64,000 bases of DNA, from NCBI RefSeq assembly GCF_001297125.1, contig NZ_LHPC01000034.1, forward strand, positions 186,001 through 250,000. Direction: 5' to 3'. The stretch comes from Pseudomonas sp. RIT-PI-q. GTDB lineage: Bacteria; Pseudomonadota; Gammaproteobacteria; Pseudomonadales; Pseudomonadaceae. Positions 24,612 to 34,470 of this stretch are shown piece after piece. Made by a program: the position numbers and the translations under genes. The notes beneath the pieces were generated by a model, which did not search any database, was not told where the DNA came from, and was given only the letters and a program-made list of their open reading frames with translations. How positions within the stretch are numbered: position 1 is the first letter of the stretch; each line of letters begins with the position of its first letter.

Positions 24612-26738
24612 ATGCCTTTGTCCAAATCCCTGCCCACTGCATTGCTGAGCCTGGCCCTTGCTTGCCCGGCCGTTGTAGAGGCCCAGAGTATGGAGCTGGG
24701 GCTGGTGCTGATCGGCGCTGAGGATCAGAGCGGTGAAGACGCGTCGATCGAAGATGCTGAGGCCCGGCTTGGCCAGGTACCTGGCGGTACCAATGTGGTT
24801 GATATGCGTCGTCCCCTACAGGGCCGTGTAGCCAGCAACCAGGATGTGCTGGCCTATCAGCCGGGCATCTATGCCCAGTCTGCGGGGAATGAAGGTGTGA
24901 AGATTTCGATCCGAGGCTCAGGGATCAACCGTGCGCCGGGCGCGCATGCTTCGGGGCTTTACGCCATGCTCGACGGTCTGCCTCTGACTGGCCCTGGCGG
25001 CACGCCCTACGAATTGCTAGAACCGCTGTGGCTCGACCACGTGGAAGTGCTGCGCGGCGCCAACGGTTTCGACAGGGGCGGCCTGGCGTTGGGCGGGGCG
25101 ATTGATTACATCAGCCACACGGGATACGACGCACCCAAGTTGCAGGTGCGTTACGGGATGGGCAGCCACGGTTATCAGCAGCGTCAGGTGAGCTCTGGAC
25201 AGGTGCTGGGCAACTTCGACTATTACGTGGCCACGACCGACGCACAATCCGATGGCTATCAGGATCACACAGCCAGCGAAAGCCAAGGCGTCATCGCTAA
25301 CTTCGGTTATCGCTTTAATCCGAATCTGGAAACACGCTTTTACATACGCTACCGCCAGACCGACAACGAATTCGCTGGGCGGGTAACCAAGGACTCCATC
25401 GAGCATCATCCACGAGCGGCCAACCCCGCATACGTATCGCGAGACGACAGTCGTAAACAGCCAGGCAGCACGTTTGTCGGCAACAAGACCACTTACTACA
25501 TCGATGATGATTCGAGCATCCAGACGGGCCTTGTCTATCACGACTACCCCATGGACTTACGTGAGGGGCACAACCGTCTGAAGGTTGCGTACACCGATGT
25601 CAGTGGCACATTTGACTACAAGCGTCGCGACACCGTTTGGGGCCTGGAAAGCCAGAGCACCATCGGCCTTCGTGTGACCAAGCATCTTCCGAACGATGGC
25701 GCCAGCGAGCTCGTGCGCATCCCTACCGGTAACACTGCCGGCTACACGCCCGGCACACACATGCGCAACTTCACGTACCAGGGTTCGGACACTGTCCTGC
25801 ATGTGGGCAATGATCTGGAGATCGCCGATGACCTGTGGCTGACGACTGGCATCGCCGCCATTTACACCCGTCGTGAAAATGCCGTGACCTATCCAGAGGG
25901 AGGTGGAAAGACTAGCCTCAGCGACTGGGACTACGCTCCTCGACTGGCCCTGCGTTATCAAGTGAATCCTGAACTGCAACTGTTCGGCAGCGTCAGCCGC
26001 TCGGTCGAGGCACCACACCCCTGGTCTCTGAGCTATAGCTCCCACATTCGATTCCCGGCCGGCAGTGGCGCAGCCACAGGCTCTCAGAGTGATCCGATCA
26101 AGCTGCAAAACCAGACAGCCACCACTCTTGAAATCGGCGGACGTGGGGAAAGCGCGATAGGGCACTGGAGCCTGGCCTGGTATTTCGCCCAGGTACGCCA
26201 CGAATTGCTGTCGGTGTTGCCGGATGCCAACGCCATCACGCCGTATGAACTCAACGCCAGCCCGACCGTCCACCAAGGGGTGGAAGCCAGCTTGGAAACC
26301 AACCTATGGTCGCCGGCCAACGGCGGTCAATTGAGCTTGCGCCAAAGCTATACCTTCAGTGACTTCCATTACCGCGATGACGACCACTTCGGCGACAACC
26401 GCCTGCCGGGTCTGCCAATGCACTACTACCAAGGCGAACTGCGTTATGACTGGTCTCAGGGTTTCTTCGCTGCGTTCAACACGCAGTTAGTGTCCAAGGT
26501 GGCAGTCGATTACGCCAACAGCTACTACGCCTATCCTTACGCGTTGTTCGGCGCAACGTTGGGCTACAACGCGCCCAAGGGTGACTGGCAGACGTGGCTC
26601 GACATGCGCAACCTGACCAACAAGCACTATGCCGCCACCGTCACGCCGGGTTACGACGACAAGGGATTGGACGCGGCACGCTCTACGCCAGGGGAGGGAA
26701 TAGCGATGTATGTCGGCGTGTCGTGGAGTCTGCTCTGA
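24612..26738 (+). CDS. TonB-dependent outer-membrane receptor
   Basis: A 708-residue protein from the ATG at 24612, which opens a clear signal peptide (MPLSKSLPTALLSLALACPAVVEAQ). An N-terminal plug domain covers about residues 50-170 (VLAYQPGIYAQSAGNEGVKISIRGSG, LDHVEVLRGANG). The rest is an antiparallel beta-barrel pattern typical of siderophore receptors, ending AMYVGVSWSLL. It would import an iron chelate or similar ligand with energy from TonB-ExbBD. No siderophore or TonB genes adjoin it, so the ligand is unknown. It ends in Leu rather than the usual aromatic residue. Confidence 0.93.
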   Translation: MPLSKSLPTALLSLALACPAVVEAQSMELGLVLIGAEDQSGEDASIEDAEARLGQVPGGTNVVDMRRPLQGRVASNQDVLAYQPGIYAQSAGNEGVKISIRGSGINRAPGAHASGLYAMLDGLPLTGPGGTPYELLEPLWLDHVEVLRGANGFDRGGLALGGAIDYISHTGYDAPKLQVRYGMGSHGYQQRQVSSGQVLGNFDYYVATTDAQSDGYQDHTASESQGVIANFGYRFNPNLETRFYIRYRQTDNEFAGRVTKDSIEHHPRAANPAYVSRDDSRKQPGSTFVGNKTTYYIDDDSSIQTGLVYHDYPMDLREGHNRLKVAYTDVSGTFDYKRRDTVWGLESQSTIGLRVTKHLPNDGASELVRIPTGNTAGYTPGTHMRNFTYQGSDTVLHVGNDLEIADDLWLTTGIAAIYTRRENAVTYPEGGGKTSLSDWDYAPRLALRYQVNPELQLFGSVSRSVEAPHPWSLSYSSHIRFPAGSGAATGSQSDPIKLQNQTATTLEIGGRGESAIGHWSLAWYFAQVRHELLSVLPDANAITPYELNASPTVHQGVEASLETNLWSPANGGQLSLRQSYTFSDFHYRDDDHFGDNRLPGLPMHYYQGELRYDWSQGFFAAFNTQLVSKVAVDYANSYYAYPYALFGATLGYNAPKGDWQTWLDMRNLTNKHYAATVTPGYDDKGLDAARSTPGEGIAMYVGVSWSLL

Positions 26739-26886
26739 GTCCTTGGCGTATAGCCAAAAGAGGTTTCGTTGATGCGGCGTTACTAATGCTCTCTCACGCA
26801 TCAACACAGTAACGTTGTTCCAGCTCCTTCATGGCAGTTCGTCATGTTGGTTTGTCGTTGAATTTATAGTTTGGTGGGCCGCGTAG

Positions 26887-27870
26887 ATGGGCATTGAAGT
26901 TTTGATTAAGAGTGAATTGACACGACGCGAAGCTTTTTTGAACGCGAAAGGGTCGCTTCGGGAAAGAGATGCAATGTCTATGCAGGGGATCGCGATGCCC
27001 ACGCTGCCTCCAATGCCGGAAGGGGCCTTGGAGATTCCTGGTGAGTTTATAACCGCAGCCGTTTCAGCAAAAATTTACCGAATGATCGGCAGTGCATACG
27101 GGACGCGGGCAGCTCAAAGAGCCCTTGCTGAGCAACCAGTGACGGCTGCAGGTATCGAGGAGGCTAGAGAATACGTTTCGTCGCTAATGGATGTTGACCT
27201 CTCCACAGTAATGGTCGAAGTCGTACCAAATTCAAAATGGGGGGATTCAGGCGCTGAGGGAATTCACTTCAAAGCAGGTCTCGACCAGCATCTGATTGTG
27301 ATGCCGTCATACGTTGCCTCTGCGATAGAGGTCTTGGTTCATGAATTTGGGCATGCGGCTCATGCCATCAAGCAACGACAGAATGGGGAATACCCATTTT
27401 TCTTTACCGCCGACAGCACAGTGGAATTGATATCCCATTATTGTCAGTACCATTACATCGTAGAAAGGCTTTCACGGGATCACCTACTGATTGCATTAGG
27501 ACAACTGACCACGGCGAGTTACGCGTTATCCATTCAAGCTTCTGGCACCAAAGATTTCGATCACTATGAAGCCTCCGGAGCAGCAGCCGAGCCATTGCGC
27601 AGCATGTCGATTGATATGTTGCAAAGCACTCACGCGGCATTTTGCGAAAATCAAGCGTATTACTTCAGCGAGGTTTTTCGAGGAATTTCCTTGATGCTCG
27701 CCTTGCTGTTGCTCGACGAGAACGAGGGGATGAGACGCTATGCTAGTCTTGACCGTGTGGATAGACGTCTTCAAGACAAACTCTCCGATGCCTTTGCGGG
27801 CAAGGATGCCTTGATGTCTTTTTCAAAAATAAACGAACGGATAGAGGAACTGCTCGAGCGTTGTTCCTAA
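26887..27870 (+). CDS. M3-like zinc metallopeptidase
   Basis: A 327-residue protein. The zinc motif VHEFGHAAH near residue 154 (HExxH) is followed ~24 residues later by STVELISHY, whose Glu fits the third zinc ligand of the M3 (thimet/oligoendopeptidase F) family. Upstream is a helical N-terminal part and downstream a helical region with bulky residues (YYFSEVFRGISLMLALLLL). It is shorter than typical ~600-residue M3 enzymes, so it is a compact relative. No signal peptide. It lies alone between the TonB receptor and small unknown genes. Cytoplasmic peptide cleavage is the likely role, substrate unknown. Confidence 0.7.
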   Translation: MGIEVLIKSELTRREAFLNAKGSLRERDAMSMQGIAMPTLPPMPEGALEIPGEFITAAVSAKIYRMIGSAYGTRAAQRALAEQPVTAAGIEEAREYVSSLMDVDLSTVMVEVVPNSKWGDSGAEGIHFKAGLDQHLIVMPSYVASAIEVLVHEFGHAAHAIKQRQNGEYPFFFTADSTVELISHYCQYHYIVERLSRDHLLIALGQLTTASYALSIQASGTKDFDHYEASGAAAEPLRSMSIDMLQSTHAAFCENQAYYFSEVFRGISLMLALLLLDENEGMRRYASLDRVDRRLQDKLSDAFAGKDALMSFSKINERIEELLERCS

Positions 27871-28162
27871 CGTTTAATCGTTGTTTGATGGACAGCTTTC
27901 TACGATTGATAGCACGCACAGATGTTTTCCCCGTGGTTCTCGTGCGGCTGATTAGCGGCGGGAATTGCAGTAAATCTTGGTACGCTGTTCTACAAGCGGC
28001 AGCAACAAATCGTCGCTCGGGGTCGGTGGAGATTTTTATCGAGTGGACGCGCCGAGGTGATTGATCAGTGCCTCTTGGAGGGTGCCACTCGGGTCATCGT
28101 TCATCCGCATAAAACACTCACAGTGTCGCGGCGAGATTACGTGATCATTTGTTCAATTAAAC

Positions 28163-28576
28163 TCAATTTTGCCAAGCCTTCCTGTGTTCCATCACGTGCT
28201 GGATTTCACGCTCCCATAGCCTTAGAAAACGACGCCAATCGCTGGCATAACCGCCCTCACGTAGACGAGTCGAACCCACGGTCGCTGCTCCAAATCGCAT
28301 CCTCCAGGGTTCGGGAACGTGCTGGTCAAGTACGATCACAAATGGATAACCATCGCTTCCTTCAAACGGAGTTACTGGCACATGTTCGCGCAGCTCCTCA
28401 ATCGTCATTGCACAGGCCTCGCCAATCGGATGCTCTCGATCTTGAACATCGATGTCTTTGAGCACAACCAGTTGTGCTTGAGCTGCTTCAGCGCCGGGTC
28501 GTAAGTTCTCCAGGCACCATAGGGCTTCCCGTCGTGCGCGCTCGCGATGCCAGAGGCTTTCGAGGCGAGTATCCAT
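28163..28576 (-). CDS. unrecognised accessory protein
   Basis: A 137-residue protein from the ATG at 28576 (MDTRLESLWHRERARREAL), weakly preceded by GGAAC. An upstream in-frame start would give 160 residues. Features are a basic N-terminal helix, TPFEGSDGYPFVIVLDQHVPEPWRMRF in the middle, and a C-terminal amphipathic helix. It resembles short proteins I have seen on Pseudomonas mobile elements, without a name. No function. The plus-strand frames across it (28057-28461) are less convincing. Confidence 0.55.
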   Translation of the reverse strand: MDTRLESLWHRERARREALWCLENLRPGAEAAQAQLVVLKDIDVQDREHPIGEACAMTIEELREHVPVTPFEGSDGYPFVIVLDQHVPEPWRMRFGAATVGSTRLREGGYASDWRRFLRLWEREIQHVMEHRKAWQN

Positions 28577-28751
28577 CAGTGTTCCGGTCACGTTAGGTTT
28601 TTTCCATTGATCATCTTTAGAAGCTGCATAGTTTGCGCGGAACATATCAACGCAAACGGATTACTCACTTGCATTGACACAGAAGATCGCGGCATTTCCA
28701 AGCGTGTTTTCATCTGCTGATCGACAAGGAACGAGGCCCACGAAACAGCCC

Positions 28752-29055
28752 CGTGAAAATATATTTTCATGACTCCCCTTGAAAAAAATTTGACGCGACG
28801 GATCTTTATATTTGAGGGCAACAGAAAAGCAGCGATCTCGAAGACCCTCCTTTTTGCGATCCCGTTTGAGAAGCGATGTAGGTTTTACCGTGGCTGTTGC
28901 ATTTGTTTTGCGCTTTTTCTTGCGAATTATCTGGATGAACGCCGACGTAAGGCGGCCCATGGGGCATGGGAAAGTCGCTCACCTTTGTGGCTGAAAGCCA
29001 CTGCTTTCCGGTTTGATATCAAAAACCTGTTCACCAGTTTTTGAAGAAATACCCG
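28752..29055 (+). repeat. ~300-bp intergenic element, copy B
   Basis: The second copy of the element at 3990-4293. It carries the perfect palindrome TGAAAATATATTTTCA (28754-28769), the conserved GACGGATCTTTATATTTGAG block, and the 3' hairpin GTGGC-TGAAA-GCCAC (about 28986-29000) followed by TTTGATATCAAA. The spacing between the conserved blocks is nearly the same as in copy A (about 150 against 144 bases). Orientation is the same, and the gene at 29107 follows. Confidence 0.65.
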
Positions 29056-29106
29056 TTCCGGACAATATCTGGATAGGACTGAAAGCACACGATCGCTGGA
29101 GTAGGA

Positions 29107-29466
29107 ATGCACAATGAGCTGCTAGAAACACAGGTCTGGCGATTGGTGCAGCAGTCAAGTGACGCCAAAACGTTTGAAGGCTTGGTTCAGTTGGCAGTGG
29201 ACAGCTTCATCAGATCCCCTGGACTCGACCCGCTAGTGCGATTGCATGAGTCAGATATCGGACTGTCAGGGATCCAGGTTTTGCGTGATGCGCTGTGTCG
29301 CCGAGATTTTCATATCAAATTGACGGCTGATGTTTCCGGCCTCGTAGCGCTGAGGCGCCGCCTCAAAGACCATATTCGTTTTGAGTTGCAGCGGTATCTC
29401 ATTGAACACGGCAAGGCGAATGACGAGATGCAGGCCGATCAGCTTGATAGAGATTTAGGGCTGTAA
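29107..29466 (+). CDS. unrecognised 119-residue protein after repeat copy B
   Basis: The ATG at 29107 follows a strong GGAGTAGGA ribosome site. The protein is mostly helical and acidic at its end (ANDEMQADQLDRDLGL), with a central DIGLSGIQVLRDALCRRDFHIKL. No motif recognised. It occupies the place after repeat copy B that the MvaT-like gene has after copy A, but the two proteins are not visibly related. Function unknown. Confidence 0.6.
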   Translation: MHNELLETQVWRLVQQSSDAKTFEGLVQLAVDSFIRSPGLDPLVRLHESDIGLSGIQVLRDALCRRDFHIKLTADVSGLVALRRRLKDHIRFELQRYLIEHGKANDEMQADQLDRDLGL

Positions 29467-29644
29467 CGCGTACAGCACGTTTTTGGCCATTGCGCGCGAT
29501 CCAACCAGTCATTGAAATTCAAATTCGTGATCTCATGCTTTTCGCTTGAAATTGATGAGCGATGAGCTGCAATGCTCAAAGTTTATCCTGAGCATAGGAG
29601 TGGGCAGCGCTGCAGCGCCTTAATGCGACAAACATGGCATGAAT

Positions 29645-29780
29645 ATGCCATGTAACGCCCGTTGGTTCTGTCCACAGATCCTGCGATGTATAAAACGGAT
29701 CAAGAATAGGGTGCACCTGAGTATTTTAATGTCTCTGTAGGTCGAATATCGTGGGTAGATGTCTTGAAATCGCTTGACCA
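29645..29780 (+). pseudogene. degraded copy of the 7263 small gene
   Basis: In one frame this reads ...KRIKNRVHLSILMSL, then a stop at 29738 and further stops. The intact gene at 7263 reads KRIKYRYKLSILIQLW at the same place. Over about 60 bases (29693-29752 against 7302-7361) roughly two thirds of bases match by eye. The distance to the downstream paralogous gene (29847) is almost the same as for the intact copy. Confidence 0.55.
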
Positions 29781-29846
29781 AAGGCGCAAGCAGCGTCGAG
29801 TGATTGAAGCTCGACGCAAAATTACGTAGAGCTAGGGCTGATTTTA

Positions 29847-30320
29847 ATGAGTTGGGAAAGAGAGTTGCAAGAGCATTATCGTAAGAAGGGCATGATTGAG
29901 CAGGGTTATGAACGGGATGAGATTGACCGCTTTTATTCAAACGTTGTACTGCCAGCTTTTGAGGATATCAAAACGATCCTCTCGCAGTTTGTAAATTCGG
30001 TGCACATAAAGCGGTACGCATACAAAGCAAATTTACGATTCAACGAAAAAGAGATCAGAAAATCCGTTTTTCGGGTAGAGGTTTCTCTCAAAGGAAACGA
30101 AGTGGTTTTTCCGTTTGAACTAAATGACATGTATGCATTCGGTTCGCGCGTACCCGTTGATCGACTTGATGCGTTGGATAAGGGATTTATTATTTTTAAT
30201 TTCATGGAGTTTTTTAAGCTTCGGGAACAAAAGATAGTCGAGCATCGCTTGGCGAATCGCGAAATCCCTAAAAATTATTGGAAGGTAAAAAGTAAAACGT
30301 CTTATGGTGCTGATTTATAA
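29847..30320 (+). CDS. unrecognised protein, paralogue of 7451-7867
   Basis: A 157-residue protein homologous along its length to the 138-residue protein at 7451. Shared features are QEHYRKK, EQGY-RD-ID-FY, VLPAFE, FRVEVSL, FPFELND, DRLDALDK and EFFKLRE. It has a ~20-residue basic C-terminal extension (NYWKVKSKTSYGADL) that the other copy lacks. It is AT-rich like its twin. The two probably arose by duplication or separate acquisition of one module. Function unknown. Confidence 0.72.
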   Translation: MSWERELQEHYRKKGMIEQGYERDEIDRFYSNVVLPAFEDIKTILSQFVNSVHIKRYAYKANLRFNEKEIRKSVFRVEVSLKGNEVVFPFELNDMYAFGSRVPVDRLDALDKGFIIFNFMEFFKLREQKIVEHRLANREIPKNYWKVKSKTSYGADL

Positions 30321-31407
30321 GGTGGGCGCCGTTGGCTTGTTGCATGCATGAAAGGATTTGTAATCTTGATTAAAGAATTTTTTGTATAGTAACTTACGTC
30401 CATCGCCTAATCATTGTGGCAATCCTAGATGCATATCTCACCCAAATATAGATGTGCGGTTTTGGATGCGTCAATTGATCATGGTGATGGACGTGCGGCA
30501 TCAGTCTCTCACCTAAGGGGGGGCGCAAAATGAGCTCATTTGTTTGGCAGAGACTCATAGGGACTTATGAGTTCTTCTGGATTGAAGCTTTTCTTTGGCC
30601 ATGGGGCATTGAGGGTCAAGTCAAACTCTAGATGGTTTAACTTTAATAGGTTGGCAATGCACTTATCAGGTGGCGTGGCATATTTTGGCCATTGGTTAAA
30701 GAGTTTGCGTGCAATTGCAAGTGCTTGTTGCTCAGTTTGGCCGATATAGATTTAACAGATTTTAGGTAGTCCGTAAGTGAATCTTGTAGGAAGGCATAAT
30801 TTCTCCAAATACAGTCACTTGGCATGAAAACTTTGAAGGCTCCTCCCAGAACCGTTTCATTGTTTGATCGAAAGGAGCCATCAAGTGATTGGCTTTTCCT
30901 TTTAACAAGAGCTCAGTTGGGCGGAACAAACGGAAAATTATTCAATTTTCGTCTCGCGCCGATGAAAATTATCGCAAGGTCTAAGGTGTTTTTCTATCAA
31001 AATCGTAGACTTATGTCTTCCTGCGCTGTTCATCTTCACGAAATTCAAAAAACCGGATCAGTTTCTAGCAGGAACTGCACCTTTTGTTGGTTTTTAGCAG
31101 GTGGTAGCATTTGCGTACTCGGAGTACCCACAATTCAAACGGATGTACTAAAACCGATTTGACGCCTAAAACATAAAGGCCGGAGAGACGTCTTTGTTGC
31201 TACCAAAGGTGCCGAAAAGACATGTTTTATAGGTAGAAAACCTATCTAAGATCCTAGCCGTGTATCGGATTTAGCTCTGCACAACATAATAACGCGCACA
31301 TAAAGCGTGTCACTGAGAAACAACCGTTAAAATGAATCATAAGTTTATTTTCTAAACGTGTTCGATTCTTCTTTCTCGGTGAGGCTAGTGGGTGTTGAGG
31401 AAAGATT
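30321..31407. other. 1.1-kb intergenic region before the formate dehydrogenase operon
   Basis: AT-rich and without a well-supported gene. A 60-codon minus-strand frame (30643-30825, MPSDCIWRNYAFLQDSLTDY...) looks protein-like and has GGAGGAG about 15 bases before its ATG, but it runs into a stop and may be a remnant. A 112-codon plus-strand frame (30824-31162) has unusual composition and no support. The fdn promoter must lie in the last few hundred bases. I could not recognise an FNR or sigma-54 site. Confidence 0.5.
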
Positions 31408-34400
31408 ATGCAAGTTGGTCGGCGACAATTTTTCAAAATTTGCACCGTCGGGGTCGCGACAGCGGCGGCGGCTTCTTTAGGGTTTGCTTCGGGTGTGGCA
31501 TTAGCCACCGAGTCCAGGCAATACAAGTTACTTCGAGCTAAAGAAACTCGAAATAACTGTACATATTGCTCGGTCGGATGTGGGCTATTGATGTACAGCC
31601 TCGGTGACGGCGCAAAAAATGCCAAAGCACGTATTTTCCACATCGAAGGTGATCCTGATCATCCCGTAAGCCGTGGTTCTCTGTGCCCTAAAGGCGCAGG
31701 CCTCATCGATTACATCCACAGCGAGCAACGTCTACAATACCCTGAATATCGAGCTCCCGGTTCGGATCAGTGGCAGCGAATCAGTTGGGAACACGCCATT
31801 GAGCGCATCGCGCGTTTAATGAAGGATGATCGTGACGCCAACTTCATTGAACGCAATGCGAAAGGCACCTTGGTCAACCGCTGGTTGACCACCGGAATGC
31901 TGTGCTCTTCTGCAGCCAGTAGCGAAACAGGTTCTCTCGATCAACGCTTCACTCGTGCCTTGGGAATGCTGGGCACTGACAGCCAGGCGCGGGTGTGTCA
32001 TGCGCCAACGGTGGCGGCTCTCGGGCCTACGTTCGGTCGAGGTGCGATGTCCAACAACTGGGTGGACATCAAAAACGCCAACGTTGTCCTCATCATGGGA
32101 GGGAATCCTGCCGAAGCCCATCCGGTTGGTTTCAAGTGGGTGATTGAAGCTAAAATCCACAATGGTGCCAAAGTCATCGTGGTCGATCCCCGTTTCAATC
32201 GTAGTGCTGCCGTTGCAGACATCTACTCGCCGATTCGTGCGGGCTCCGACGTGACCTTCCTGATGGGGGTAGTCAATTATCTCATCACCCACGACAAGAT
32301 TCAGCACGAATATGTACGAGCCTATACGAACGCCAGCCTAATCGTGAAGGAAAGCTACTCCTTTGATGATGGGTTGTTCAGTGGTTACGACGCGACGAAA
32401 CACGCCTACGACCGCAGCTCCTGGACGTATGAGCTGGATGAACACGGCTTTGCTAAACGCGATTTGACGTTGAGCCATCCGCGTTGCGTGTGGAATCTGC
32501 TCAAGAAGCATGTCAGCCGTTATACGCCCGAAATGGTGACTAACGTTTGCGGCACACCGACTGCCGATTTCCTTAAAATCGCCGAAATTCTCGGCGAAAC
32601 AAGCGCTCCCAATAAAACCGCCACCTTCCTCTATGCTCTCGGCTGGACGCACCACACAAACGGTGCGCAGATGATTCGTGGGTCGGGCATGATCCAAATG
32701 TTACTAGGTAATATTGGTATGGCAGGGGGCGGAGTCAACGCATTGCGTGGCCATGCAAATATTCAGGGCTACACCGACTTAGGGCTGCTTTCACTGCGTC
32801 TACCTGGGTACATGAATCTGCCGTCGGACACACAGACAGATATCCATACGTACCTTAAAGAAATCACGCCCGCTGCGCAGTTGCCTGACCAGGTCAATTA
32901 CTACAAGAACATGCCAAAGTTCTTTGTAAGCCTAATGAAAAGTCTTTGGGGCGATCACGCAACCAAAGAAAACGACTGGGGCTTTGATTGGCTGCCGAAG
33001 TGGGATGAAAGCTATGACGTTCTCAACTTCAGCAACCGCATGTTCGAAGGCAAGGTCAATGGTTACATCGCTCAAGGCTTCAACCCCATCGCCGCCTTCC
33101 CGGACAAAAACAAAGCCAGCGCCGCGTTAGCCAAATTGAAGTTCTTGGTGATTATCGATCCTCTGGCGACCGAGACCTCGAGCTTCTGGAAGAACCACGG
33201 AGAGTTTAACGACGTCGACACCGCGTCAATCCAAACAGAAGTGTTCCGTCTCCCATCGTCTTGTTTTGCTGAAGAGAATGGGTCGATCGTCAATTCTGGA
33301 CGATGGTTGCAATGGCACTGGGCGGGCGCCGCTCCTCCAGGCGAGGCTTGGCAAGACGGGCGGATTCTCGGTGAATTGTTCATGAAAATCCGCGAACTCT
33401 ATGAGAAAGAAGGTGGGGCAAACCCAACACCTGTTCTCAACATGGCGTGGAACTATAGTGATCCATTGGAGCCGCAGCCGGAAGAGGTGGCTAAGGAGTT
33501 CAATGGCTATGCGTTGGCAGACCTCCACGACGAGCACGGCAACCTGACTCGTCGTAAGGGGCAATTGTTAGACGATTTTTCCCAGCTTAAGGACGACGGT
33601 ACGACTGCGTGTTTCAACTGGGTGTTTTGCGGTTCCTGGACGGAACAGGGCAACCAAATGGCGCGCCGAGATAACACCGATACTGGTTTAGGCTGTACCC
33701 CTGGCTGGGCTTGGTCATGGCCGCAGAATCGACGGATTCTCTACAACCGTGCTTCCGCAGATCCTCAAGGAAAACCTTGGGATCCCAAGCGCAAGGTAAT
33801 CAGTTGGGACGGTGAGCGCTGGAGTGGTATTGACGTACCTGATTACCCTATCCACGAGCCACCCGGCGGCAACGTCAATCCGTTCATCATGCTTCCGGAA
33901 GGGCTTGGACGCTTGTTTTCCTGCGCTGAGATGAATGACGGGCCGTTTCCAGAGCATTACGAACCTATTGAAAGTCCCTTGGTGAGTAATCCATTGCACC
34001 CTAACGTTACGTATAGCCCGACCGCACGGTTGTACGAAAGCGACCGAATTCGGATGGGTACACGTGATGAATTTCCTTATGTGGCGACGACCTATTCGAT
34101 CACCGAGCTTTTCCGTCATTGGACTAAGCACTCGCGCATTAACGCGATCGTCCAGCCCGAACAGTTCATCGAAATCGGTGAAAAGCTGGCCGCCGAAAAA
34201 GGCATCGTTCAAGGAGACACAGTAAAGTTGACAACCAAGCGTGGCTACATCAAAGCCAAGGCCGTTGTTACTAAGCGCATTCGGCGTTTGGCCATCAACG
34301 GACAAGAAGTCGACACCATCGGTATACCTTGCCATTGGGGCTATGAAGGCTCTACACGCAAAGGTTTCCTCGCGAATACGCTAACTCCAGGCATCGGTGA

Positions 34401-34458
34401 GTCCAACACACATACGCCTGAGTACAAAGCGTTTCTTGTCAACATAGAGAAGGTCTAG
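31408..34458 (+). CDS. fdnG: formate dehydrogenase-N/O alpha subunit, Cys variant
   Basis: A 1016-residue molybdopterin oxidoreductase, the catalytic subunit that oxidises formate in the periplasm. The Tat signal is clear (GRRQFFKIC at residues 4-12, then a hydrophobic stretch to ~33). The 4Fe-4S motif uses C51, C54, C58 and a Cys in SLCPKG near 93. At residue 197 the codon is TGT (QARVCHAPTVAALGPTFGRG), where the E. coli enzyme has selenocysteine (UGA). The gene is therefore read through without Sec insertion. Long family matches continue to the end (IGIPCHWGYEGS...NTLTPGIGESNTHTPEYK). It heads an operon fdnG-fdnH-fdnI-fdhE. Confidence 0.97.
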   Translation: MQVGRRQFFKICTVGVATAAAASLGFASGVALATESRQYKLLRAKETRNNCTYCSVGCGLLMYSLGDGAKNAKARIFHIEGDPDHPVSRGSLCPKGAGLIDYIHSEQRLQYPEYRAPGSDQWQRISWEHAIERIARLMKDDRDANFIERNAKGTLVNRWLTTGMLCSSAASSETGSLDQRFTRALGMLGTDSQARVCHAPTVAALGPTFGRGAMSNNWVDIKNANVVLIMGGNPAEAHPVGFKWVIEAKIHNGAKVIVVDPRFNRSAAVADIYSPIRAGSDVTFLMGVVNYLITHDKIQHEYVRAYTNASLIVKESYSFDDGLFSGYDATKHAYDRSSWTYELDEHGFAKRDLTLSHPRCVWNLLKKHVSRYTPEMVTNVCGTPTADFLKIAEILGETSAPNKTATFLYALGWTHHTNGAQMIRGSGMIQMLLGNIGMAGGGVNALRGHANIQGYTDLGLLSLRLPGYMNLPSDTQTDIHTYLKEITPAAQLPDQVNYYKNMPKFFVSLMKSLWGDHATKENDWGFDWLPKWDESYDVLNFSNRMFEGKVNGYIAQGFNPIAAFPDKNKASAALAKLKFLVIIDPLATETSSFWKNHGEFNDVDTASIQTEVFRLPSSCFAEENGSIVNSGRWLQWHWAGAAPPGEAWQDGRILGELFMKIRELYEKEGGANPTPVLNMAWNYSDPLEPQPEEVAKEFNGYALADLHDEHGNLTRRKGQLLDDFSQLKDDGTTACFNWVFCGSWTEQGNQMARRDNTDTGLGCTPGWAWSWPQNRRILYNRASADPQGKPWDPKRKVISWDGERWSGIDVPDYPIHEPPGGNVNPFIMLPEGLGRLFSCAEMNDGPFPEHYEPIESPLVSNPLHPNVTYSPTARLYESDRIRMGTRDEFPYVATTYSITELFRHWTKHSRINAIVQPEQFIEIGEKLAAEKGIVQGDTVKLTTKRGYIKAKAVVTKRIRRLAINGQEVDTIGIPCHWGYEGSTRKGFLANTLTPGIGESNTHTPEYKAFLVNIEKV

Positions 34459-34470
34459 CGGAGCGCCATC

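Noticed and set aside
27871..28162. Two small plus-strand frames (27888-28064 and 28057 onward) that nearly join
   Set aside because: They look mildly protein-like, but there is no ribosome site, a stop lies between them, and the second runs antisense through the better-supported 28163-28576 gene.
30824..31162. 112-codon frame before the fdn operon
   Set aside because: Unusual residue composition, no ribosome site, and location in an AT-rich promoter region.
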